Shown here: piece by piece, positions 1 to 6,509 of the stretch
Layout: every line of letters begins with the position of its first letter
How positions within the stretch are numbered: position 1 is the stretch's first letter
Assembly: GCA_002296885.1 (NCBI GenBank)
Contig: DBIH01000244.1
Location: forward strand, 1-10,890
DNA from: Flavobacterium sp. UBA807
Lineage (GTDB): Bacteria > Bacteroidota > Bacteroidia > Flavobacteriales > Flavobacteriaceae
Direction of reading: 5' to 3'
Length of the DNA: 10,890 bases
Notes under the pieces: generated by a model
Seen by the model: the letters and a program-made list of their open reading frames with translations, nothing else
Told to the model about the DNA's origin: nothing
The model's database searches: none
Program-made: the position numbers and the translations under genes

Positions 1-953
1 ATGCTTTGCACCAGCGGGACTTCGCCCAGGAACGGAACATTTAAATCCTCAGCCAAGTTTTTGGCGCCTTCTTTTCCGAAGATGTAATATTTATTATTTG
101 GCAATTCCTCTGGTGTGAAGTAAGCCATATTTTCGATAATTCCCAGAACCGGAACGTTGATGCTGTCGGATAAAAACATCGAAACTCCTTTTTTGGCGTC
201 GGCAAGAGCCACAGCCTGTGGCGTACTCACGACAACTGCTCCGGTAATTGGAAGCGACTGCATGATTGACAAATGAATATCGCCAGTTCCCGGTGGTAAA
301 TCGATTAGCAGGAAATCGAGTTGTCCCCAATCGGCGTCAAAAATCATTTGGTTCAATGCTTTGGCAGCCATTGGCCCACGCCAGATAACGGCCTGACTTG
401 GCGCTGTAAAGAATCCGATGGAAAGCAATTTGATTTCGTAGCTTTCGATAGGTTTCATTTTGGATTTGCCGTCAACTTCAACCGAAATTGGTTTTTCGTT
501 CTCCACATCAAACATGATTGGCATACTTGGGCCGTAAATATCGGCATCCAAAACTCCAACTTTGAAGCCCATTTTTGCCAGAGTCACCGCAAGGTTTGCC
601 GTAACGGTTGATTTTCCAACGCCGCCTTTTCCTGACGCCACTGCAATGATATTGCTGATACCCGGAATGGCTTTTCCTTTAATCTCATTTGGATTTTGCG
701 TTGGAGTTTCCACTTTGATATTAACTTTCACTACAGCTTCGGGTGAAAACTTATCGTGGATTAATTTCTTGATATCGTCTTCTGCGCGTTTTTTGATGTG
801 CATCGCCGGAGTTGAAATTACTAAATCAACCACAACTTCGTTGCCAAAAGTCAAGACGTTTTTTACCGCGCCACTTTCGACCATATTTTTACCTTCGCCC
901 GCAATGGTAATTGTTTCCAGTGCCGAAAGGATTTCTTTTCTGTCTAATTTCAT
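1..953 (-). CDS. mrp: Mrp/ApbC/NBP35-family P-loop ATPase (3' end outside window)
   Basis: Cytosolic ATPase of the MinD/ParA-like class. Family members are thought to carry and deliver Fe-S clusters. I translated 317 residues in frame from the ATG at 951-953; the C-terminus lies beyond the window. Residues 1-85 resemble the MIP18/DUF59 domain often fused to bacterial Mrp. The deviant Walker A motif GKGGVGKST is at 108-116, DADIYGPS at 136-143, and the Walker B/switch region LLIDLPPGTGD at 215-225. The stretch that carries CxxC in E. coli Mrp (just after ENM) reads ENMAYFTPEELPNNKYYIFG at 274-293. It has no cysteine, and none of the visible 317 residues is cysteine. The usual length is about 370 residues, so roughly 50 are missing. 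A TAnnTTTG promoter element lies 45 bp upstream, so the gene can be transcribed separately from the operon before it. The family assignment is firm; a cluster-carrier role is uncertain given the missing cysteines. Confidence 0.95.
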   Translation of the reverse strand, partial: MKLDRKEILSALETITIAGEGKNMVESGAVKNVLTFGNEVVVDLVISTPAMHIKKRAEDDIKKLIHDKFSPEAVVKVNIKVETPTQNPNEIKGKAIPGISNIIAVASGKGGVGKSTVTANLAVTLAKMGFKVGVLDADIYGPSMPIMFDVENEKPISVEVDGKSKMKPIESYEIKLLSIGFFTAPSQAVIWRGPMAAKALNQMIFDADWGQLDFLLIDLPPGTGDIHLSIMQSLPITGAVVVSTPQAVALADAKKGVSMFLSDSINVPVLGIIENMAYFTPEELPNNKYYIFGKEGAKNLAEDLNVPFLGEVPLVQS

Positions 954-997
954 ATGTATTTGGCTCAGTTACTTTTATTTAAACTGAATTTAGATTG

Positions 998-1005
998 CAA
1001 AGATA
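998..1005 (-). promoter_or_regulatory. Putative -7 promoter element of mrp
   Basis: On the minus strand this reads TATCTTTG, a perfect match to the Bacteroidota -7 consensus TAnnTTTG. It lies 45 bp before the mrp start codon, predicting a short leader of about 35-40 nt. The -33 position, about 19-21 bp further upstream, has no clear TTTG and falls at the edge of the AAAAGGG tandem repeat. This is a consensus match only. Confidence 0.5.
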
Positions 1006-1019
1006 AGTTGAAAATAGTT

Positions 1020-1045
1020 AAAAGGGAAAAGGGAAAAGGGAAAAG
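1020..1045. repeat. Heptanucleotide tandem repeat (AAAAGGG), about 3.7 copies
   Basis: Three perfect head-to-tail copies of AAAAGGG plus a partial AAAAG. They lie between the end of the putative lipoprotein gene (1064) and the mrp promoter element (998-1005). The minus strand, in the direction of mrp transcription, reads CTTTTCC units. The repeat is homogeneous and intergenic, and it ends where the -33 element of the mrp promoter should be. Confidence 0.9.
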
Positions 1046-1063
1046 TTTATTGATACAAAAACA

Positions 1064-1921
1064 TTAATATTGATATTGTAATAACATTCCCTTTTTAATT
1101 GTTGGAAAATCTTTCTTTTCACCAATTATATGTTCAAATAACCCAAGAAAAGGATATATAAAATCGGTATTGAATTGTGAGCGATTAATTGAACCTGTTA
1201 TTTCATTTGAATAATAGTAATTTGTGCCAAATCTTACTTTTACTCTAAGCTTGGTTTTAAAATCACCATTGTATTTTATGATTGATGTTGCAATGTATTT
1301 TTTGGGCTGTAGTTTATAAAAATAGTAATCTAATATATCAGATGGGAGATCAAATCTATATTCTATCGGCTTCCATTTGCCATCAACATCTTTAGCTTCT
1401 TGTATTATTCTGAAGTCATACAATCTAATTTCTTTTAAATAAGCATTTTTATTACCCCTATTGTATATCAAAAGAGGATAAGCCGCAACATCATTGTCTC
1501 TTAATTTCTGATACTTACCAAAATATTTTCGGAAGATTAATTGATCATCAAATTTTGCAAAGCCATAAACTTTATGAATAGTATCCCAAACCTTTACCTC
1601 ATCGCACCATTTATATTCAAAATACTTTGAATGAAAATCATAAGTAGTATCAATAATTATTTTTAAGTCAAATCTTGGAAAGATGGTGTCTTTTTTAAAA
1701 TCCACAATTGAATTATTGCTATTCCTTTCTTTAAAAGGGAGAATCGTTGTGTCTTTCCCAAAATTTATTGCTAACAATTCTGGCTCACTCTTAAGCATGT
1801 GCTTTGTATTCACCTCAACAATATCATCGGCATCTGGTATAATTAAACGCGGGTATGGACTTTCTCTTTTCGAACAAAAAGAAAACAACAGGATAAATAC
1901 TATTGCGAAAAGCTTTTTCAT
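1064..1921 (-). CDS. AT-rich hypothetical protein, putative lipoprotein
   Basis: I do not recognise a family for this 285-residue protein. The N-terminus has a basic start (MKK), a hydrophobic stretch at about 4-15 and Cys16 followed by SKRES, as in a lipoprotein signal peptide. The lipobox (FSFC) is poor, with Phe at -1, so lipidation is uncertain. The rest is rich in Lys, Asp, Tyr and Phe and looks like a beta-rich soluble domain with no motif I can name. The start codon directly follows the stop codon of the alkyltransferase-like gene (TAA then ATG), so translation is probably coupled and this is the last gene of the trmB operon. Base composition is odd: three sampled 60-bp stretches (from 1081, 1201 and 1501) each have only 14-15 G+C, about 24%, while neighbouring mrp sequence sampled at 181 and 301 has 33 and 26. 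It may be a recent arrival or a fast-evolving lineage-specific gene. Confidence 0.8.
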   Translation of the reverse strand: MKKLFAIVFILLFSFCSKRESPYPRLIIPDADDIVEVNTKHMLKSEPELLAINFGKDTTILPFKERNSNNSIVDFKKDTIFPRFDLKIIIDTTYDFHSKYFEYKWCDEVKVWDTIHKVYGFAKFDDQLIFRKYFGKYQKLRDNDVAAYPLLIYNRGNKNAYLKEIRLYDFRIIQEAKDVDGKWKPIEYRFDLPSDILDYYFYKLQPKKYIATSIIKYNGDFKTKLRVKVRFGTNYYYSNEITGSINRSQFNTDFIYPFLGLFEHIIGEKKDFPTIKKGMLLQYQY

Positions 1922-2245
1922 TTACTTTACAATCTCAGGCTCCCAAAAGTGTTTTTCAAAATCAACGATTTGATTGTTCTTTACTTTGATGCCTTCATTT
2001 TCGAGTAACTGCTGCATTAAGTTGGTGCCATCGAAATGATGTTTACCTGTGAGCAATCCTTGTCTGTTTACCACACGATGCGCAGGAACATCATCCATAT
2101 TATGGCAGGCATTCATTGCCCAGCCAACCATTCGTGCAGAACGGGCTGTGCCTAATGCTTTGGCAATAGCACCATACGACGTGACTTTCCCTTCGGGGAT
2201 TTGGCGTGCGATTTCGTAAACTCTTTCAAAAAAATTGGCTTCCAT
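1922..2245 (-). CDS. Alkyltransferase-like (ATL) DNA-binding protein, MGMT fold without catalytic Cys
   Basis: 107 residues, the size of a stand-alone MGMT C-terminal DNA-binding domain. Recognisable family segments are PEGKVTSYGAIAKALG (17-32), with the nucleotide-flipping tyrosine at 24, and ARMVGWAM (37-44), with the arginine finger at 38. The active-site motif PCHRV of true O6-methylguanine methyltransferases is replaced by PAHRV at 54-58; the codon is GCG, so Ala55 stands where Cys should be. The protein therefore cannot accept an alkyl group. Known ATL proteins (PWHR in E. coli YbaZ, for example) bind O6-alkylguanine and flag it for nucleotide excision repair; that role here is by analogy. 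The start codon overlaps the stop of the exporter gene by one base (TAATG), and the stop abuts the next start, so the gene sits inside a translationally coupled operon. Confidence 0.9.
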   Translation of the reverse strand: MEANFFERVYEIARQIPEGKVTSYGAIAKALGTARSARMVGWAMNACHNMDDVPAHRVVNRQGLLTGKHHFDGTNLMQQLLENEGIKVKNNQIVDFEKHFWEPEIVK

Positions 2246-2871
2246 TATTTATAAAGCAATTTGAATAAGGTTAAGACTGCCATGAAAGTCGTTACCGAAC
2301 CAATGATAGTGTTAATGTTCTTAAACATAAAATCGGTTTTCTTTTCTATCTTTTTAAAGGCGACGATGTATATATAAAAAACAGTAAATGAGCCTAAAAC
2401 GACTCCGGAAACGAAAGAACAAACCGGAATCTTATCAAAACTGAAATAGCCCGAAGCCGACAAACTCATGCTTGCAAAAACGTAAAACGGAACCGGCAAC
2501 AAATTAAGCGTTGACAACAACATCCCGAAGAAAAAGCGATTCGATTTTCCTTTTACTTTGCCATCGGTTTTAATCTTCTTCGGTTTCTTGGCAATGGCAA
2601 AAAAATAAATACTTAATCCAATAAAAACAAAGATTCCGATTTCCTGAAGTGTGGAGATAATTTCCTGATGGTTATTGATGAATCGGGCAAAAAGCACCGC
2701 GATGAATGTCTGAAAAAAAATGATTACCGATGCGCCAAAGGCGAAACTCAGTGCCTGAACCCTACTCTCCTGCAAACTGATTCTTGCTGCCGTCATATTG
2801 ATTAATCCCGGAAGGATAACCGCCAAAAAAGCAATGCAAAAACCCAATACAAGTGGCAGGATAAAAGTCAT
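2245..2871 (-). CDS. LysE/RhtB-type small-molecule exporter
   Basis: 208-residue inner-membrane protein with about six hydrophobic segments (roughly 3-23, 43-63, 72-94, 113-137, 150-172, 186-206), the usual size and pattern for LysE-superfamily amino-acid or small-metabolite exporters. The N-terminal PGLINMTAARISL (21-33) matches the position of the conserved PGP segment of the family, in the divergent form seen in Bacteroidota. A Lys-rich cytoplasmic loop (95-110) separates the two halves. The substrate cannot be read from the sequence. The start ATG directly follows the trmB stop codon (TAG then ATG) and the stop overlaps the next start by one base. Co-transcription with tRNA modification and alkyl-damage genes does not reveal a shared pathway. 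Confidence is high for a membrane exporter, moderate for the exact family. Confidence 0.82.
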   Translation of the reverse strand: MTFILPLVLGFCIAFLAVILPGLINMTAARISLQESRVQALSFAFGASVIIFFQTFIAVLFARFINNHQEIISTLQEIGIFVFIGLSIYFFAIAKKPKKIKTDGKVKGKSNRFFFGMLLSTLNLLPVPFYVFASMSLSASGYFSFDKIPVCSFVSGVVLGSFTVFYIYIVAFKKIEKKTDFMFKNINTIIGSVTTFMAVLTLFKLLYK

Positions 2872-3546
2872 CTATTTGATTTTAAAACGAATATACGTAA
2901 TTGCTTTGTTGATTTCTAAATATTGCTTTTCGTAGAATGTCTGAATTGCGGTCACCGCTTCGGGAGCACCTTCATTTTTGTAGACATTATGGTTCGCATA
3001 CAACACTTCGTGGCCTTCTCCGTGCAATAACCCCAGAGTATAACCGTGCATGAATTCGCTGTCGGTTTTGAGGTTTACGACACCATCAGGTTTCAATATT
3101 TTTTTGTACAACTGCAGGAATTCGGAGTTAGTCATTCGGTGTTTGGTGCGTTTGTATTTAATTTGCGGATCGGGGAATGTAATCCAGATTTCGTCCACTT
3201 CTTTTTCAGCAAAAATGAAATTGATTAATTCGATTTGCGTGCGGACAAAAGCCACATTATGCATTTCGCTTTCGACAGCAGTTTTGGCACCGCGCCAGAA
3301 ACGCGCCCCTTTTATATCAATCCCAATAAAATTCTTATCCGGAAAACGTTCGGCCAAACCAACGGAATATTCACCTTTTCCACAGCCCAATTCTATTACG
3401 ATTGGATTATCATTTTTGAAAAAACTCTTATTCCATTTCCCTCTTAACGGAAACTCACCCCTTACAACTTCTTCCCTTGTCGGCTGGAAAACATTTTCAA
3501 AAGTTTCGTTTTCCTTAAACCGTTTTAATTTATTCTTACTTCCCAC
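2872..3546 (-). CDS. trmB: tRNA (guanine-N7-)-methyltransferase TrmB
   Basis: 224 residues, normal length. TrmB uses S-adenosylmethionine to make m7G46 in the variable loop of tRNAs. SAM-binding motif I is ELGCGKGE at 52-59, followed by IGIDIKGARFWRGAK (74-88). The family signature FPDP is at 124-127, within ITFPDPQIKYKRTKHRM, and the C-terminal TDSEF (161-165) corresponds to the conserved TxxxE segment contacting substrate. The start is a GTG (3544-3546). There is no ATG between it and the upstream in-frame stop at 3568-3570, and the resulting N-terminus, GSKNKLKRFKEN after Met, is as I would expect for flavobacterial TrmB. It is the first gene of a minus-strand operon (exporter, ATL, putative lipoprotein) and diverges from the glycosyltransferase gene across an 86-bp gap. 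I found no convincing promoter consensus in that gap. Confidence 0.96.
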   Translation of the reverse strand: MGSKNKLKRFKENETFENVFQPTREEVVRGEFPLRGKWNKSFFKNDNPIVIELGCGKGEYSVGLAERFPDKNFIGIDIKGARFWRGAKTAVESEMHNVAFVRTQIELINFIFAEKEVDEIWITFPDPQIKYKRTKHRMTNSEFLQLYKKILKPDGVVNLKTDSEFMHGYTLGLLHGEGHEVLYANHNVYKNEGAPEAVTAIQTFYEKQYLEINKAITYIRFKIK

Positions 3547-3623
3547 AAACTTAATTTTTTGGTAAAATTAAGGAAATATAAATTAGCCAAAATCTTTTTT
3601 ACTTTGTAATGTTAAAAGTGTAA

Positions 3624-3638
3624 TTTCACTAAGTGAAA
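3624..3638. promoter_or_regulatory. Palindrome TTTCACT-A-AGTGAAA spanning the glycosyltransferase start codon
   Basis: A perfect 7-bp inverted repeat with a one-base centre covers the GTG start codon (3633-3635) of the plus-strand glycosyltransferase. As RNA it could form a 6-bp stem with a UAA loop that buries the start codon. As DNA it has the form of a small operator. No function is shown; the palindrome itself is certain. Confidence 0.5.
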
Positions 3639-4697
3639 AATTCGACAAGAAACATTTTGGTTGCTCCGTTAAATTGGGGTTTAGGTCATGCAACACGTTG
3701 CATTCCGATAATTCGTGAATTGGAGAAAAATGGGTTTACGCCAATTATTGCTTCTGATGGTGTTGCGCTGCAAATTCTGCAGAAAGAGTTTCCGAATTTA
3801 CAGGCTTTAAATCTGCCTTCCTATGAAATTGAATATGCCAAAAGCAGCTCGGGTTTTAAATGGAAACTGATTGTGAACAGCCCTAAAATGATTGATGCTA
3901 TTTTCACAGAAAAGAAAATGGTCAAAAAATGGATTTCGGAATACAATCTTCATGGCATTATTTCGGACAACCGTTTGGGTGTTTACAGCAAAAAAATTCC
4001 GAGTGTTTTCATCACGCATCAACTAAATGTTCTGTCCGGAAACACGACATGGATTTCGAGCAAACTGCATCAGCATTTCATTAAAAAATTCAGTGAATGC
4101 TGGGTTCCTGATATTGAGAGAAATCCGAATCTGACCGGAAAATTAGGACATCTGAAAAAGAGCAAACTCAACTTAAGATATCTTGGTCCGTTAAGCCGAT
4201 TGGAGAAAAAAGAGCTGCCGATTAAATATGATTTGATGGTGATTCTTTCCGGTCCTGAGCCGCAGCGGACTTATCTGGAACAAAAACTCCGAGAGGAAGT
4301 TTTACAATTTAAAGGAAAAGTCATTTTCATTTGTGGCGTTATCGAATCAGAGCAAAAAATCGAACAGCAAGGAAATGTAACCTATTACAATTTTATGACT
4401 TCGGAGGAACTTGAAACCGCTTTTAACGAAAGTGAAATGGTGCTTTGCCGTTCGGGATATACAACCGTAATGGATTTGGCTAAATTGGAAAAGAAAGCAT
4501 TTTTCATTCCAACTCCGGGGCAATTTGAACAGGAATATCTGGCAAGAAGATTCAAAAGAAATGGACTGGCACCTTATACCAAACAGGATGATTTCAGGAT
4601 TGAGGATTTGGAAGATATCAAGTTATATCAAGGCCTGCCCAAACTGGAAAAAGAAATTCACTGGAAACAGTTACTGATCCTTTTCGAGGGTGAATGA
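3633..4697 (+). CDS. GT-B fold glycosyltransferase (MurG-like / MJ1255-like family)
   Basis: 354 residues, no signal peptide, so probably cytosolic or peripheral at the inner membrane. The N-terminal ILVAPLNWGLGHATRCIP (8-25) is the Gly-rich loop typical of GT-B enzymes related to MurG. The C-terminal half carries CRSGYTTVMDL (272-282) and TPGQFEQEYLA (294-304), the donor-nucleotide binding region of this group. It therefore most likely transfers a sugar from a nucleotide sugar; donor and acceptor are not readable. I recall the conserved MJ1255-type family as the closest match. The start is GTG at 3633: a TAA directly precedes it in frame, no other start lies before the conserved core, and a palindrome covers it. 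The 3' end overlaps the convergent histidine kinase gene by 27 bp. No partner genes for a polysaccharide pathway lie beside it. Confidence 0.85.
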   Translation: MKNSTRNILVAPLNWGLGHATRCIPIIRELEKNGFTPIIASDGVALQILQKEFPNLQALNLPSYEIEYAKSSSGFKWKLIVNSPKMIDAIFTEKKMVKKWISEYNLHGIISDNRLGVYSKKIPSVFITHQLNVLSGNTTWISSKLHQHFIKKFSECWVPDIERNPNLTGKLGHLKKSKLNLRYLGPLSRLEKKELPIKYDLMVILSGPEPQRTYLEQKLREEVLQFKGKVIFICGVIESEQKIEQQGNVTYYNFMTSEELETAFNESEMVLCRSGYTTVMDLAKLEKKAFFIPTPGQFEQEYLARRFKRNGLAPYTKQDDFRIEDLEDIKLYQGLPKLEKEIHWKQLLILFEGE

Positions 4698-5714
4698 GAA
4701 TTCGGAACCTTTACCAAACTCACTTTCAATGTAGATTTTTTCGCCGTGGGCTTCGATAATGTGTTTCACGATTGAAAGTCCAAGCCCGGAACCGCCTTCA
4801 CTTCTTGCACCACTTTTGTCAACCCTGAAGAAGCGTTCGAACAATCGCGGAATGTTGTGCTTTTCAATTCCTTCTCCGTTATCCCTAATTCTGACAATAA
4901 TTTTATCATCAACCAAATCTTCGATGGTGACTTCGGTCGTTCCGTTTTCCTTGCCGTATTTTATGGAATTCATGATTAGATTCGAAAGAACTTGTCGAAT
5001 CTTTTCCTGGTCGGCAAAAACATTGATGGCACGGTTGTACTTTTGGTCGAACATTAAAATAATGTTCTTTTTATCGGCGGTCATTTCAAGTAAATCGAAA
5101 GTGCTTTGAACCAATTCGATGATGTCAAATCTGGTTAATTCGAGATTAACATCCCCCATTTCAAGCTTCGAAATCATGTCTAAATCTTCGACGATATAGA
5201 TCAATCTCTCAACACCTTTCTCTGCGCGTTCGATATATTTTTTGCGCACTTTCTTATCATCAATCGCACCATCGAGCAAAGTAGAAAGATAACCCTGCAC
5301 CGTAAAAAGTGGTGTTTTAAGTTCGTGAGAGACATTTCCCAGAAATTCGCGGCGGTATTCTTCACGCACTTTCAGGGTTTCGATTTCGAGTTTTTTATCG
5401 GTGGCAAATTTTTTAACCTGCTTAGTCAGGGTCGCCATATCGGTTGTAATAGGCTGATTTCGGAAAGAAGTAGATTCCAAAAGCGAAACATCGTCGTAGA
5501 TTTTTTTTACTCTTCGGTAAATAAATCTTTCTACACGGTATTGGATAACAAAAAATGAAAATGTAAAGATGGAAATCGCAAAACAAAGGACTATAGGTAA
5601 TGAAAATTCATGAAAAAACCACAACAAAATCGCAAGAAAACCTGTAGAAAAAAGGGTAATATATGACGTTGAAACTAAAGCAAACGTATAGGTTTTCTTG
5701 AATCTGATTTTCAT
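4671..5714 (-). CDS. PhoR-like membrane sensor histidine kinase
   Basis: 347 residues. Two transmembrane segments (about 11-34 and 39-58) are joined by only about five residues (HEFSLP region), so there is essentially no periplasmic sensor domain. A short linker (about 60-115) leads to the HisKA dimerisation domain with phospho-acceptor His130 in EFLGNVSHELKTP (123-135). The HATPase domain has an N box NLIMNSIKYG (245-254), G1 DNGEGI (278-283), F box LFERFFRVD (291-299) and G2 GGSGLGLSI (307-315). All catalytic motifs look intact. The start ATG immediately follows the stop codon of the response regulator gene (TAA then ATG), so the pair is translationally coupled and the partner is clear. Similarity to PhoR is in the kinase core; phosphate sensing is an inference from family resemblance, as no pst or phoU genes are in view. 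The 3' end overlaps the glycosyltransferase gene antisense by 27 bp. Confidence 0.93.
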   Translation of the reverse strand: MKIRFKKTYTFALVSTSYITLFSTGFLAILLWFFHEFSLPIVLCFAISIFTFSFFVIQYRVERFIYRRVKKIYDDVSLLESTSFRNQPITTDMATLTKQVKKFATDKKLEIETLKVREEYRREFLGNVSHELKTPLFTVQGYLSTLLDGAIDDKKVRKKYIERAEKGVERLIYIVEDLDMISKLEMGDVNLELTRFDIIELVQSTFDLLEMTADKKNIILMFDQKYNRAINVFADQEKIRQVLSNLIMNSIKYGKENGTTEVTIEDLVDDKIIVRIRDNGEGIEKHNIPRLFERFFRVDKSGARSEGGSGLGLSIVKHIIEAHGEKIYIESEFGKGSEFSFTLEKDQ

Positions 5715-6398
5715 TTACACTTCTAATTTATAGCCAACTCCTTTGATTGTTTTGAATAAATCTTCACCTATTTTTTCGCGGAGTTTCCTGATATGGACAT
5801 CGATTGTCCTTCCGCCAACGATGACTTCATTGCCCCAAACTTTATCGAGGATTTCTTCACGCTTGAATACTTTTCCGGGTTTCGAAGCCAGCAGATAAAA
5901 CAATTCAAATTCTTTTCGAGGAAGCACTATTTCTTTATCAGCCTTGATGATTTTATATTCTTCACGATTGATTTCGATGCCGCCAACATTCAACGTTTCT
6001 GAAGCCTCCTCATCGCTTTTCAAACGACGGAGCAGTGCTTTTACTTTGCTTACTAATAACTTTGGCTTGATAGGTTTTGTGATATAATCATCGGCTCCTG
6101 CATCAAAACCGGCAACCTGTGAATAGTCTTCGCTTCTAGCCGTCAGAAACGTAATGATTACGTTGCTCAGTTCGGGTAATTTTCGAATGTTTTCGCAGGC
6201 TTCCATTCCGTCCATTTCGGGCATCATCACATCCATGATGATGAGCTGCGGCAATTCTTTTTTGGCTTTTGTAATTGCCTCTTTCCCGTTAGTTGCTGTT
6301 ACAATTTGGTAACCTTCCTGAGAAAGATTGTAGCCTACGATTTCGAGGATATCCGGCTCGTCATCGACCAATAAAATCTTAATGTCTTTCTTTTTCAT
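5715..6398 (-). CDS. PhoB/OmpR-family response regulator
   Basis: 227 residues with the two-domain OmpR/PhoB layout. The receiver domain (about 5-122) has the acidic pair Asp12-Asp13, phospho-acceptor Asp56 in IIMDVMMPEMDG (53-64), Thr86 and Lys108-Pro109, all intact. The winged-helix DNA-binding domain (about 133-227) has the recognition region GGRTIDVHIRKLREKIG and ends KTIKGVGYKLEV, as expected for the family. It should be phosphorylated by the coupled kinase downstream and then bind direct-repeat sites at target promoters. A pair of 11-bp direct repeats resembling Pho boxes lies about 90-110 bp upstream of its start, suggesting autoregulation. The ATG at 6396-6398 gives a standard N-terminus (MKKKDIKILLVDDEPDI). 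Naming it phoB would be premature without phosphate genes nearby. Confidence 0.95.
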   Translation of the reverse strand: MKKKDIKILLVDDEPDILEIVGYNLSQEGYQIVTATNGKEAITKAKKELPQLIIMDVMMPEMDGMEACENIRKLPELSNVIITFLTARSEDYSQVAGFDAGADDYITKPIKPKLLVSKVKALLRRLKSDEEASETLNVGGIEINREEYKIIKADKEIVLPRKEFELFYLLASKPGKVFKREEILDKVWGNEVIVGGRTIDVHIRKLREKIGEDLFKTIKGVGYKLEV

Positions 6399-6433
6399 AG
6401 TTGTGTCGGCAATAGTTTTTGCGGATGTAAATG

Positions 6434-6441
6434 TAAAGATA
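6434..6441 (-). promoter_or_regulatory. Possible -7 element of the response regulator operon
   Basis: Reads TATCTTTA on the minus strand, seven of eight bases of TAnnTTTG, 35 bp before the regulator start codon. No TTTG is found at the -33 position, which would fit a promoter that depends on an activator bound just upstream, where the TTAACA repeats lie. Weak evidence. Confidence 0.3.
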
Positions 6442-6471
6442 ATACAAAATGAATTGATAAATGAGGCCTGA

Positions 6472-6509
6472 GTTAACAGTAATTTAATCTGTTAACAATT
6501 TGGTAACAC
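6472..6509. promoter_or_regulatory. Candidate Pho-box-like operator: TTAACA inverted and direct repeats
   Basis: GTTAACAG at 6472-6479 and CTGTTAAC at 6489-6496 form a perfect 8-bp inverted repeat with a 9-nt spacer. On the minus strand, GTGTTACCAAA (6509-6499) is followed directly by TTGTTAACAGA (6498-6488), an 11-bp direct repeat with eight matches. PhoB/PhoP-type regulators bind tandem half-sites with about 11-bp periodicity, and TTAACA is the half-site type of Bacillus PhoP. The cluster lies just upstream of the possible -7 element of the response regulator operon. Binding is inferred. Confidence 0.4.

Noticed and set aside
562..987. Plus-strand open frame of 141 codons
   Set aside because: It lies entirely antisense to mrp and its promoter, and has no family resemblance; the minus-strand reading shows complete Mrp motifs.
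1020..1045. Short tandem repeat considered as a CRISPR array
   Set aside because: The units are 7 bp with no spacers, so it is a simple sequence repeat.
3050..3565. Plus-strand open frame of 171 codons
   Set aside because: It is antisense to trmB, which has intact motifs and the expected length; the plus-strand product looks like a shadow translation.
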